A program made the translations under genes and the position numbers. Of a stretch of DNA of 64,000 nucleotides, positions 43,601 to 50,854 are shown piece by piece. The stretch comes from Streptomyces lanatus (GTDB taxonomy: Bacteria; Actinomycetota; Actinomycetes; Streptomycetales; Streptomycetaceae), in the NCBI RefSeq assembly GCF_014655715.1, contig NZ_BNBM01000018.1:166540-230539 (forward strand). Reading direction: 5' to 3'. The notes below the pieces were generated by a model. It did no database searches and was not told the origin of the DNA. It was given only the letters and a program-made list of their open reading frames with translations. Position 1 is the first letter of the stretch; every line of letters starts with the position of its first letter.

Positions 43601-45559
43601 GATGTCGAGCCCGGCGACCACCTCGGTCACCACGCTCATCCCTTCGGCCAGCTCGTCGAGGCGGGCCATCATGGGCCCGGTCTCCGCGACGGTGGCGATG
43701 GCCTCCGCATCCTCGATGAGCCGCTCGACGTCCACGTGGTGGCCGGCGAAGGCGTCCTCGCGTGCCAGGTGGGCGACGGCCCGCTGCCCGAACGCGACCA
43801 GATCGGCCTCGGTGTCGGAGGCGAGCTCGTCGATGCGGTCGCGGTCCGCGTACCGCGTCTCCTTGAGGGTCAGCAGGTGCCCCTGCGCCTGGCGGAGCTC
43901 CGTCAGCCCGGTCACCCACGCGGCGGCTCCACGCGGCGCCTCACCGCGTAGCCGTCGTACGACGGCGGCGATCCGTGCTGCGGCTTCGTCGAGCGCGTCG
44001 GTGGCCCGCCGGGTGAGGGTCTGCACGGTCTCGAACTCGGCCAGGACCTGCTCCGCCGTGGCCGTCAGCTGCGCCAACGGGGTCTGGAGATCACCGAGTT
44101 CGGGGTCGGCCAACCAGTGGTGGGTGTCCGCGACCCGGACGCAGGCGGCCACCAGCGCCCCGTACACCTCGCTGGTGGGAGTCGTCTCGGCGACGGCCCC
44201 GGTGATGGACAGGCAGTCGGAGATGCCCCGCACCAGGTCGGCGTTGCCGACGCGGGCCAGTGGGCCGGTGCCGACGGGCTGGGCGGCCGCGTGGGTGTCC
44301 GAGACGTACGGGGAGTTCCACAGCTGTGCGGGGTGAACGCGCCGTGGGTCGTCGCTCTCGGCACGCAGGACCACGAGCGCGCCGTCGCCGAGGAGTGCCC
44401 AGCCGTGACAGGACAGCGGGGCGGCCATCTCCTTGCGGATCGTGTTGTACGGCAGGAGCAGGCTGCGGCCCTCGGCGCTCGCGTGGAAGGCGTAGAGCAC
44501 GTCCTCGCCGTTCGGGGAGCGGATCTCCCGCTCGAACTCCAGCTCCGCCGTGTCGATTTCGTACGTCTTGTGGGTCCCGGAGGCCAGGCAGTACCCGCCG
44601 GGGAAGACGATGCCCTGGTCGTCCGGCAGGCGGCGGCAGGCCCTGCCGATGTCGTCGAGGCGGACGACGGCCCTGGTGAGGGTGTTGTACACCAGGTGGC
44701 GGTCGGTGGCCTCCTTGTAGGGGCGCACGCGCAGCAGGATCAGGGCGCCCACGCGCGCGTGGGCGATGTCCGCGTCCGCGAGGGACTGGAGCGGCTCGTC
44801 GACCGGCTCGCTGTGAATGCCCTCAGCGGTCTCGGTGTCGTCCTCGGTCTTGACGGTGAGGGTGCCGCCGACCGTGGAGACGAACACCTCGCCATCGACG
44901 GAGACATGGGGATGGCGGCCGAGGACGTGGTCGTCGCGGGTGACCGGCGTCCACTCGACATCGTGGGAGGCCGGCAGGACGTGGTCACGGTCGCCGCGTG
45001 CGTCCAGGAACGTGGCCCGGCCGTCGCCGGACAGGGACCAGCGCAGGACGCGGATGTCGTCCGTCTTCTCCCCGGTCTGGAAGACGGCGAGCAGCTTGTC
45101 CTCGACGAGGCGCAGTCGCAGGAGACGGGCCTGGCGGTAGTAGCGGTGCAGCGCCGCGAACTCCCGGACGAAGGAGGGGTCGTCGAGCAGGCCGGGCACG
45201 GCGTCGTCCGGCAGCCGCCCGAGGGTGCGGTCGTGCAGGGCCAGGACCTCGCCCACGCCGGTGTCCGCCTCGCGGCCCGGGACGGCGTTGTAGCCGAAGA
45301 GCAGCACGTCCCCCACGGCGACGATGTCCCGGGGCACCACGGTGTCGTCGGTACGCAGCCGCTCCGTGCGGGCGAGTTCCAGCCGCATCGAGCCGAACTC
45401 CTCGCCCCGGCGGGCGTTGAGCGCCTCGGTGCGGCGGGCGAGCTCGGCGGCCTGCGTGGTGAGTCGGTCGCGCAGAACGTCGTACGTACCCGAGGCCAGT
45501 GGCTCGTACGTCCCGGTGTCCGATGGCTCGTACGCGCCGGTGTCCAGGCCGGTGGTCAT
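40631..45559 (-). CDS. Giant DUF3686/AAA+ ATPase ('DNA repair ATPase' family)
   Basis: A 1642-residue protein. The N-terminus has short repeats (TGAYEPSDTGTYEP); residues about 60-470 form a beta-rich domain; about 470-830 is a long helical, coiled-coil-like region; a central domain around 900-1000 precedes a C-terminal AAA+ module with Walker A PPGYGKTT (near 1265) and Walker B LLYLDDIQH (near 1330), plus sensor-like AGNPYTESG. Relatives are annotated as DNA repair ATPases (DUF3686), but no repair role is demonstrated to my knowledge. ATG 45559 has GAGAGGG upstream. It follows the flotillin gene by 81 bases that contain a strong hairpin, so its level may be reduced relative to flotillin. I infer a membrane-domain-associated remodelling machine. 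Confidence 0.85.
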   Translation of the reverse strand: MTTGLDTGAYEPSDTGTYEPLASGTYDVLRDRLTTQAAELARRTEALNARRGEEFGSMRLELARTERLRTDDTVVPRDIVAVGDVLLFGYNAVPGREADTGVGEVLALHDRTLGRLPDDAVPGLLDDPSFVREFAALHRYYRQARLLRLRLVEDKLLAVFQTGEKTDDIRVLRWSLSGDGRATFLDARGDRDHVLPASHDVEWTPVTRDDHVLGRHPHVSVDGEVFVSTVGGTLTVKTEDDTETAEGIHSEPVDEPLQSLADADIAHARVGALILLRVRPYKEATDRHLVYNTLTRAVVRLDDIGRACRRLPDDQGIVFPGGYCLASGTHKTYEIDTAELEFEREIRSPNGEDVLYAFHASAEGRSLLLPYNTIRKEMAAPLSCHGWALLGDGALVVLRAESDDPRRVHPAQLWNSPYVSDTHAAAQPVGTGPLARVGNADLVRGISDCLSITGAVAETTPTSEVYGALVAACVRVADTHHWLADPELGDLQTPLAQLTATAEQVLAEFETVQTLTRRATDALDEAAARIAAVVRRLRGEAPRGAAAWVTGLTELRQAQGHLLTLKETRYADRDRIDELASDTEADLVAFGQRAVAHLAREDAFAGHHVDVERLIEDAEAIATVAETGPMMARLDELAEGMSVVTEVVAGLDIGDATVRTSVLERVAEVLGGVNRARAILETRRRSLLDQESRAGFAAELALLGQTVAGALAAADSPDACDEQLSRLLVQVENLESRFAEFDDFLDTLADRRDEVHEAFSARKQTLADTRARHAERLAGSATRVLTTVARRAATLTDADAVTTYFSSDPMPAKVRRIADELRDLGDQVRAEELDGRLKAARQEALRALRDRTDLYSDDGRALRLGHHRFAVNTQPLDLTLVPHGDGLAFAVTGTDYRSPVTDPDFTATRRYWDRPLPSESPEVYRAEHLAARLLDEHGPEALAEADLPAFVRQAAETAYDEGYERGVHDHDATAILTALLRLHDEAGLLRHEPVARAAAHLFWAHGTTPEARDNWTRRAVSLARARDTFGLVPAIADLRAELAEAIGGEDAGSSAAYLFEELTTGPDGFVISAGTRTMLDKFRRTVGTSAYDDDLTALVEPAARKQLVEAWLSSYASSTGLDITPGDLAEAVAAELCPDLVRHESDAALTETVEELLGTHPRITGRKLTVRIDELLARTKHFRLHDVPAHRAYQRHRTALVNAERTRIRLDEYRPRVMSAFVRSRLIDEVYLPLIGDSLAKQLGTTGESRRTDTGGLLLLISPPGYGKTTLMEYVADRLGMVLVKVNGPALGHAVTSLDPAEAPNATARQEIEKINFALEAGNNTLLYLDDIQHTSPELLQKFIPLCDATRRIEGVRDGEPRTYDLRGKRFAVCMAGNPYTESGSRFRVPDMLANRADVWNLGDVLTGKEDAFALSFIENALTSNPVLAPMAGRERTDLDLLIRLAEGDGSSRADRLTHPYAPTELERILAVLRHLLTARRTVLAVNAAYIASAAQSDATRTEPPFQLQGSYRNMNKIVQRIQPVMNDTELAALIDDHYTAEAQTLTTGTEANLLKLAELRGTLTAEQSSRWAAVKAAHVRSQALGGPEDAPLSRAVAALGLLADRIAAIETAIDRAADPRHSPANSRARHAAGRQPGGEEH

Positions 45560-45590
45560 GGATTCCCTCTCAGGAAGTCGAAGGAACACG

Positions 45591-45627
45591 GTCCGGAGCC
45601 GCCGTCCCCTGTGCGGCGGCTCCGGAC
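45591..45627 (-). terminator. 14-bp hairpin between the flotillin and AAA+ genes
   Basis: A perfect stem pairs 45591-45604 with 45614-45627 around a 9-base loop. It sits inside the operon, 13 bases after the flotillin stop, and may act as a partial terminator or mRNA-stabilising structure. Confidence 0.75.
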
Positions 45628-45640
45628 CGGGGCGGGCGGG

Positions 45641-47677
45641 TCAGGCGTGGACGGCCTTGCCGTTGAGGGCGCTGAGCGGCTTGTCCGCGAGACCCAGCTC
45701 GCCGGCCTTGTCGAGCAGTTGCTGGAACTGCCCCGAGTCGGCCCCGCCGGTCCGCATCAGCTTCATCAGCAGCGCCGATACGGTCAGGTTCTGCACGTCG
45801 GCCGTGGAGACCGAGCCGAGGATGCGGCCCAGGTCGTCGGTGAAGCTGGAGGTGCCGTCGAGCCAGGGCGCGGCCAGCGCCTGCGCGGTCTCGGAGTGCT
45901 GGACGAAGCCGTCGATGCCCTTGCCCAGCGCGATCGAGGACACCAGCCGGTCGAAGAAGACTGACTCGCCGCCGACGATGTTGATGTCGGCGTTCTCCAG
46001 CCCGGTGGCGAGCACAGTGGCCTGCGCCTCGGCGACCTGACGCTGCACGTCCAGGCCCGCGAGCCGGATGTCCTTCTCGGCCTCCAGCCGCAGCCGGTAC
46101 TCCTCGTGGCCACGGGACGCGTCGTCGAGGGCGGCCATCGCCGCCGCCTTCTCCGTCAGCCCGGCCGCCTCGGCCTTCAGCTTCTCGCCGATACCCTCGG
46201 CCTCGGCGAGGGCCCGCGCCTTGGTGCCCTCGGCCTCGGCCCTCATCCGGGCCTGCGTCGCCTCGGCTTCCGCGCGGCCGGCCTTCTCGATGACCTCGGC
46301 CTCCTTGTCGCGGACCTGGACCGCCGCGAGCCCTTCCGCAGCCGCCTCGGCCTGGACGCCCTCGGCGAGGCGGAGCTTGGCCCGTGCGTCGAGGTCGGCC
46401 GTCTTCAACCGGGCCTCGGCCAGGGTCAGTTCCTCGGCGGCACGGTGCGTGGCCGACTGCTCGGCGGCCTCGGCGGCCTTGATGTCCTTGACCAGCTTCT
46501 CCTGCGCCTCGGCTTCGGCGGCGATGATCACGGCCTGCCGCTGCCGCTCCGCCTCCTCCACGGCGCGCAGCTTCTTGATGGACTCCTCCTGCTCGGCGAC
46601 CGTACGGTCCACCGCGACCCGCTCGCGGATGACCTCGGCGATGTCCCGCTTCTCCGCCTCGACCTCCTTCTCGGCGGCGATCCGGGTCAGCTGCGTCTCC
46701 CGCTCCCTCGCGATGACTTCGAGGAGACGGTCCTTCTCGATGCGCTCGTTCTCCACAGCGATGACCCGCTCGCGGTTCTTCGCGGCGACGGCGACCTCAC
46801 GGGCCTGGTTCTCCCGCTGCACCCCGAGCTTCTCCTCGGTGGCCAGGAACGCGCCCTGGGCCCGCAGCCGCTCCTCCTCCACCACCCGCGCCGTCTCGGC
46901 CTCCTCCCGGGCCCGTACGGTCGCGATCTCCCGCCGCTGCTTGATCTCCGCGTCGGTCTGCCGACGCTCCAGCTCCAGGATGGCCTCCCGGGCATCCACG
47001 TTCTGCCGGGTGATCTCCTTCTCCTCGGTGCGCTGGGCCTCGTTGGTGCGTACGTGCTCGACGGCTGTCAGCTCGGTGATCTTGCGGATGCCCTGGGCGT
47101 CGAGAACGTTGGCCGGGTCGAGCTGGGTCAGCGGCGTCTGCTCCAGGTAGTCGATCGCCGCGTCCTCCAGGTGGTAGCCGTTCAGGTCGACGCCGATGAC
47201 CTCGATGATCCGGTACCGCAGCTCGTCGCGCTTGGTGTACAGGTCGGTGAAGTCCAGCTGCTTGCCGACGGTCTTCAGCGCCTCGGAGAACTTCGCGTGG
47301 AACAGCTCCTGCAGCGTGTCCCGGTCACTGGCCCGTGCGGTACCGACCGCCTGGGCGACCTTGATGACGTCCTCGACGGTCTTGTTGACCTTCACGAAGA
47401 ACGTGATCCGGATGTCGGCGCGTATGTTGTCCCGGCAGATCAGCCCGTCCTTGCCGGTCCGCGTGATCTCGATGGCCTTCACCGAGATGTCCATCACCTC
47501 GGCCTTGTGCAGCACCGGCAGCACGACCTGCCCGGTGAAGGTCACGTCGACCTTGCGCAGCTTGGAGACGATCAGCGCCTTGCCCTGCTCCACCTTGCGG
47601 AACAGCTGGGAGACGACGAGGACGGCGAGCGCGGCGACGACGACGAGCACGCCGACGCCCAGAGTGATGGCATTCAT
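45641..47677 (-). CDS. Flotillin-family (SPFH) membrane scaffold protein, YqiK-like
   Basis: A 678-residue protein with one N-terminal membrane helix (residues 4-24), an SPFH/band-7 domain (about 30-200, with VDISVKAIEITRTGKDG and NGYHLEDAAIDYL), then a very long Ala/Glu/Arg-rich coiled coil (about 225-560) and a C-terminal domain ending LGLADKPLSALNG. The size and layout match E. coli YqiK-type flotillins, which form membrane microdomains. ATG 47677 has AAGGA eight bases upstream. It lies between the YqiJ-like gene (91-base gap) and the AAA+ ATPase gene on one strand. The coiled coil is the likely oligomerisation and partner-binding region. Confidence 0.93.
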   Translation of the reverse strand: MNAITLGVGVLVVVAALAVLVVSQLFRKVEQGKALIVSKLRKVDVTFTGQVVLPVLHKAEVMDISVKAIEITRTGKDGLICRDNIRADIRITFFVKVNKTVEDVIKVAQAVGTARASDRDTLQELFHAKFSEALKTVGKQLDFTDLYTKRDELRYRIIEVIGVDLNGYHLEDAAIDYLEQTPLTQLDPANVLDAQGIRKITELTAVEHVRTNEAQRTEEKEITRQNVDAREAILELERRQTDAEIKQRREIATVRAREEAETARVVEEERLRAQGAFLATEEKLGVQRENQAREVAVAAKNRERVIAVENERIEKDRLLEVIARERETQLTRIAAEKEVEAEKRDIAEVIRERVAVDRTVAEQEESIKKLRAVEEAERQRQAVIIAAEAEAQEKLVKDIKAAEAAEQSATHRAAEELTLAEARLKTADLDARAKLRLAEGVQAEAAAEGLAAVQVRDKEAEVIEKAGRAEAEATQARMRAEAEGTKARALAEAEGIGEKLKAEAAGLTEKAAAMAALDDASRGHEEYRLRLEAEKDIRLAGLDVQRQVAEAQATVLATGLENADINIVGGESVFFDRLVSSIALGKGIDGFVQHSETAQALAAPWLDGTSSFTDDLGRILGSVSTADVQNLTVSALLMKLMRTGGADSGQFQQLLDKAGELGLADKPLSALNGKAVHA

Positions 47678-47768
47678 TGCATACGTCCTTAGGGCATAAG
47701 GAAGGTGAGGCGTAAGGGAGTTGAAACGTGAGGCAGGAGGGCGGGTCGCGGCCCGGTGGCGCCGTGCG

Positions 47769-48215
47769 TCAGGCCGCGTGGTCCATGAGATCCCGGCCTC
47801 GGCCCCTGTCCCTGTTCCTGTCCTCTGTCCGGAGTCGGTCGGACGGACTTGGTTCATCGGGGAAGGGACGGTGCAGGGGCCGTACGAACAGGCGGGTCAT
47901 CCGCCATGCGGCAAGCAGCGCAAGGACCGGCACGACCATGCGCAGCAGTCCGATGGCGGGTCCCGGCGAGGTGAACACGACCAGGACGAGAGTCCCGCCC
48001 ACACTCAGGGCCCAGGCCAGAAGGGTCAGCGAGGAGAGGGCGATCGCCACCGGCACGCCGCCCATGCCCCACGCACGAAGATCCAGGTCCGCATCGAAGC
48101 TGTGGGTGCTGGTGAGGCGCGCGGCAACCAGGATCCAGAAGCACAGCACCACGACGAGGGCGGCGGTCAGCAGGATCGTGGGCAGACCGGTGGCGACCGC
48201 CAGAAACGTCCGCAT
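47769..48215 (-). CDS. Small membrane protein resembling the N-terminal part of YqiJ
   Basis: A 148-residue protein with three to four membrane helices. The pattern of a first helix ending in a short Asp-containing loop (SFDADLDLRAWGMGGVP) and then paired helices resembles E. coli YqiJ, the partner of YqiK. The C-terminal OB-fold of YqiJ is absent; a short hydrophilic Arg/Asp-rich tail (TEDRNRDRGRGRD) takes its place. ATG 48215 with AAAGGGGGA seven bases upstream is preferred over the longer frame. It heads the flotillin-ATPase operon. The YqiJ relation is from pattern and context, not strong identity. Confidence 0.7.
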   Translation of the reverse strand: MRTFLAVATGLPTILLTAALVVVLCFWILVAARLTSTHSFDADLDLRAWGMGGVPVAIALSSLTLLAWALSVGGTLVLVVFTSPGPAIGLLRMVVPVLALLAAWRMTRLFVRPLHRPFPDEPSPSDRLRTEDRNRDRGRGRDLMDHAA

Positions 48216-48285
48216 CAGCTGGTCCCCCTTTCCGGCCGCAGTGCTCGTCCGCCGTGTCTCGGTGACGCATCGCGTGCTCCGGGCT

Positions 48286-48319
48286 CCGGTGCCGGACACC
48301 TGCCGGTGTCCGGCACCGG
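48286..48319. promoter_or_regulatory. 15-bp hairpin in the divergent region before the flotillin operon
   Basis: Arms 48286-48300 and 48305-48319 pair perfectly over 15 bp with a 4-base loop. It lies 70 bases upstream of the YqiJ-like start and 145 bases upstream of the PucR-type start. No gene ends here, so it is a leader structure or operator rather than an ordinary terminator. Confidence 0.6.
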
Positions 48320-48464
48320 AATCCCCCGCAGTGCTCCCCGCAGGTCATGGTGCACGGCACTCCCCCGCCCGCGCATTGCCGGGTCCCGGCAGCATTCATT
48401 AGTGTCTGCGTGCCGGTAAGCCGCTAAGAAACCGTCACCGGCGCGTCAAGAACCCGGGGGCGAC

Positions 48465-49523
48465 GTGGTGGAACGGGAGATTCCCGAGCAGTATCTGGAG
48501 GGCTGTGCCCAGATTCTGGCCGAGGTCGCGGCCACGGGGCGGCGCCTCACCCGGGAGGAACTCACCTCCCGCCGGGACCTCGGTGAGCTGGCCGCGGACG
48601 CCGGCCACGGACTGCGCGCCCTCGTCAGCGCCCATCTGACCGCCGCACGCGCGGCGTGGCCGGCCACTCCCGGCACAGCCGACTCGGCCCTGGCCGCCCT
48701 GCACCAGGTCATAGACGCCTTCTCGGAGGGCTACGAACGCGCCCAACGCCACGCTGTTCGTCAGGAGGAGGCCGCGCGCCGGGAGTTCATCGACGACCTT
48801 CTCTACGGCCGTAGCGACCTGGGGCGCCTCGCCGAACGCGCCGAACGCTTCGGCCTGCGCCTCTCACACGCCCACGCCGTGGCCGTCGCCGAAGGTCCCA
48901 CCGCCTACGACGAGGGCGCCCCGGTCCCCCGCCAGGTGGAACGCGCCCTCATCTCCCGCTTCGGCGACCGCAGCATCCTGCTCACCACCAAGGACGGCCG
49001 GCTCCTCTGCATCGCCTCCGGCCACCAGGACGAGGTTCTCGCGTTCTTCGCCAAGCAGGCCCACGCGGCCACGGAAGGCGGCCGCGTCGCCATCGGGCGA
49101 GCCCAGCCAGGCCCCGGCGGAGTCGTCCACTCGTACGAAGAGGCGCTGAACGCCTTGGAACTGGCCGAGCGCCTGGAACTGGAGGACCCGGTCCTCCACG
49201 CTGCGGACCTGCTCGTGTACCCCGTCCTGACCCGCGACCGGCAGGCCATGGCGGATCTCGTGGTGAGCAGCCTCGGTCCGCTGACGACGGCTCGCGGTGG
49301 CGCCGGGCCCCTGCTCGGCACTCTCACCGCCTACTTCGATTCGGGCTGCGTGGCCGCCGAGGCCGCCCGCCGTCTCTCGCTCAGCGTGCGCGCCCTGACC
49401 TACCGGCTGGAACGCATCCACAAGCTCACCGGCGCGAATCCGGCTGATCCGGCGCACCGCTACATGCTCCAGACCGCGGTGATCGGTGCCCGGCTGCTGG
49501 ACTGGCCGGCAAAGGACCTCTGA
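48465..49523 (+). CDS. PucR/CdaR-type transcriptional regulator
   Basis: A 352-residue regulator. The N-terminal region (about 1-110) is helical; the middle (about 120-270) resembles the degenerate GGDEF-like domain of this family (GGRVAIGRAQPGPGGVVHSYEEALNALELAE); the C-terminal PucR helix-turn-helix is clear (TLTAYFDSGCVAAEAARRLS, then VRALTYRLERIHKLTG). Members respond to unknown ligands and usually control neighbouring or divergent genes. The GTG at 48465 has GGGGG upstream; GTG 48468 is equally possible. It is divergent from the YqiJ-flotillin-ATPase operon and is the obvious candidate for its control, although no binding site is known. Confidence 0.9.
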   Translation: MVEREIPEQYLEGCAQILAEVAATGRRLTREELTSRRDLGELAADAGHGLRALVSAHLTAARAAWPATPGTADSALAALHQVIDAFSEGYERAQRHAVRQEEAARREFIDDLLYGRSDLGRLAERAERFGLRLSHAHAVAVAEGPTAYDEGAPVPRQVERALISRFGDRSILLTTKDGRLLCIASGHQDEVLAFFAKQAHAATEGGRVAIGRAQPGPGGVVHSYEEALNALELAERLELEDPVLHAADLLVYPVLTRDRQAMADLVVSSLGPLTTARGGAGPLLGTLTAYFDSGCVAAEAARRLSLSVRALTYRLERIHKLTGANPADPAHRYMLQTAVIGARLLDWPAKDL

Positions 49524-49712
49524 CGCACAGCAATGCCGGCTTGGGGCAGCCCGTCGCCTCTCCTGGCGGAGCTTCCCCCGTTGCGCCGGGCCGAATGTTC
49601 GTCTGCAACCAGGTCGTACGGCTGCGGAGGAGGCCGAGCCGCTCATGACCGCGGCAGTGGAATGCCGCACCCGGGACCGGCAGGAGTAACGTGAACAGCA
49701 GGGAGAGCCAGG

Positions 49713-50282
49713 ATGCAGGACCCTCTCCGTCGGGTGGCCGCTCGGCCGACCCCCACACCGCGAGCCCTCGGCTCGGGCAACGCGAAAAGGCAGGTGAGCG
49801 CGATGCCGGACTCCCCTACCTCGCATCCCGAAGGGCTCCTGGCGGACGGCGTGCACGAGTCGTTGCGCCCCGGAACGGCTCTCCTGCGGCTCACCACCAC
49901 CCACGACCGCCAGGGCATGCTCGACGGTGCGTGGTGGCCTCGTTCGAGGGACCCCGCCACCGAACTGCCTGGCCTGATCAGCGCACTGACCGAGCGCCTC
50001 GGACCGGTCACCCGGATCGGCCTGGACTCCGGGGCCTGGGACGAGATGCCGACGCGGATGACCGTCGACGACCGTGTCGTGCACATCGACGCCTTCTCCG
50101 TGGGCGACGACACCGCGCTCGTGACGCGAGGAGACCAGGACTACTTCTCCCTGCTGGTGATACCGCCGGACACGCCTCCCGACGCGGCGCGGGCCGCGAT
50201 GGCCGAAGCAATCAGTGCGGACAACCCCAAGCAGGCCGTGCAGATCCTCATCGACACCAACGCGGGCCGAACCCGACGGTAA
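49713..50282 (+). CDS. DUF5994-family protein
   Basis: A 189-residue protein. The motif TALLRLTTTHDRQGMLDGAWWPRSRDP and the later ELPGLISALTERLGPVTRIGL match DUF5994, a family common in Streptomyces; its members are soluble and have no known function. I keep ATG 49713, with GGGAGAG close upstream; ATG 49803 (MPDSPTSHPEG) would give a 159-residue protein and is possible, since conservation begins only after it. No partner gene is evident: the PucR gene ends 189 bases before it and a cold-shock gene follows after 190 bases. Confidence 0.8.
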   Translation: MQDPLRRVAARPTPTPRALGSGNAKRQVSAMPDSPTSHPEGLLADGVHESLRPGTALLRLTTTHDRQGMLDGAWWPRSRDPATELPGLISALTERLGPVTRIGLDSGAWDEMPTRMTVDDRVVHIDAFSVGDDTALVTRGDQDYFSLLVIPPDTPPDAARAAMAEAISADNPKQAVQILIDTNAGRTRR

Positions 50283-50472
50283 AACACCCATTCCCTAAAC
50301 AAGAAGACCTGCGGAACTATTCCCGGCCCGCGATCGACCACGCCGTGCTACTGTCGAATCAGGTTGCAGTTGTGGTTGCCAAAAGGATTCATTTTCCGAC
50401 GGGTTGATCATCACGGCGACACGAAGCCCGCATATGGCGAGCTTCGAGCACCGTTTCCGAAGGAGAAATGAT
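50283..50472 (+). promoter_or_regulatory. Leader region of the cold-shock gene
   Basis: An unusually A+T-rich 190-base stretch for this genome directly before cspA. It should hold the promoter and the long, structured 5' leader common to cold-shock genes; no consensus box was assigned. AAGGAG seven bases before the ATG is the ribosome site. Confidence 0.45.
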
Positions 50473-50676
50473 ATGGCCACCGGCACTGTGAAGTGGTTCA
50501 ACGCCGAAAAGGGCTTCGGCTTCATCGCGCAGGACGGCGGCGGCGCCGACGTCTTCGCCCACTACTCGAACATCGCCAGCCAGGGCTTCCGTGAGCTCCA
50601 GGAAGGCCAGAAGGTGTCGTTCGACGTCGCTCAGGGCCAGAAGGGCCCGACCGCCGAGAACATCGTTCCGGCCTGA
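50473..50676 (+). CDS. csp: Cold-shock protein, CspA family
   Basis: A 67-residue single-domain OB-fold protein, the standard CspA length. The RNA-binding motifs RNP1 (KGFGFI) and RNP2 (VFAHYSNI, where many have VFVHFS) are present after the hallmark GTVKWFN. CspA proteins bind single-stranded RNA and melt secondary structure. ATG 50473 with GGAG seven bases upstream is certain; the in-frame ATG at 50404 would add an unlikely leader. A strong 16-bp terminator follows. The DEAD-box helicase gene starts about 180 bases downstream, a common partnership for RNA unwinding in the cold. Confidence 0.97.
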   Translation: MATGTVKWFNAEKGFGFIAQDGGGADVFAHYSNIASQGFRELQEGQKVSFDVAQGQKGPTAENIVPA

Positions 50677-50700
50677 CACCGGCTCTGACACATATTTCGC

Positions 50701-50736
50701 AGCTGGGGCCCGCACCTTGGGGTGCGGGCCCCAGCT
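50701..50736 (+). terminator. 16-bp terminator after the cold-shock gene
   Basis: A perfect 16-bp stem (50701-50716 with 50721-50736), a 4-base loop and CTGCTTTT just downstream make this the most canonical terminator in the window. Confidence 0.95.
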
Positions 50737-50854
50737 CGCTGCTTTTCCAGGGGAATGAGCCCCTGCTGTCTTCGGCCCGTTCTCGCGATTCTCTGCGCTC
50801 TTCATCGTGCTGCGGGAATTCCTTGATACGCGCCTGCATCAAGGAAGGTTCCGC

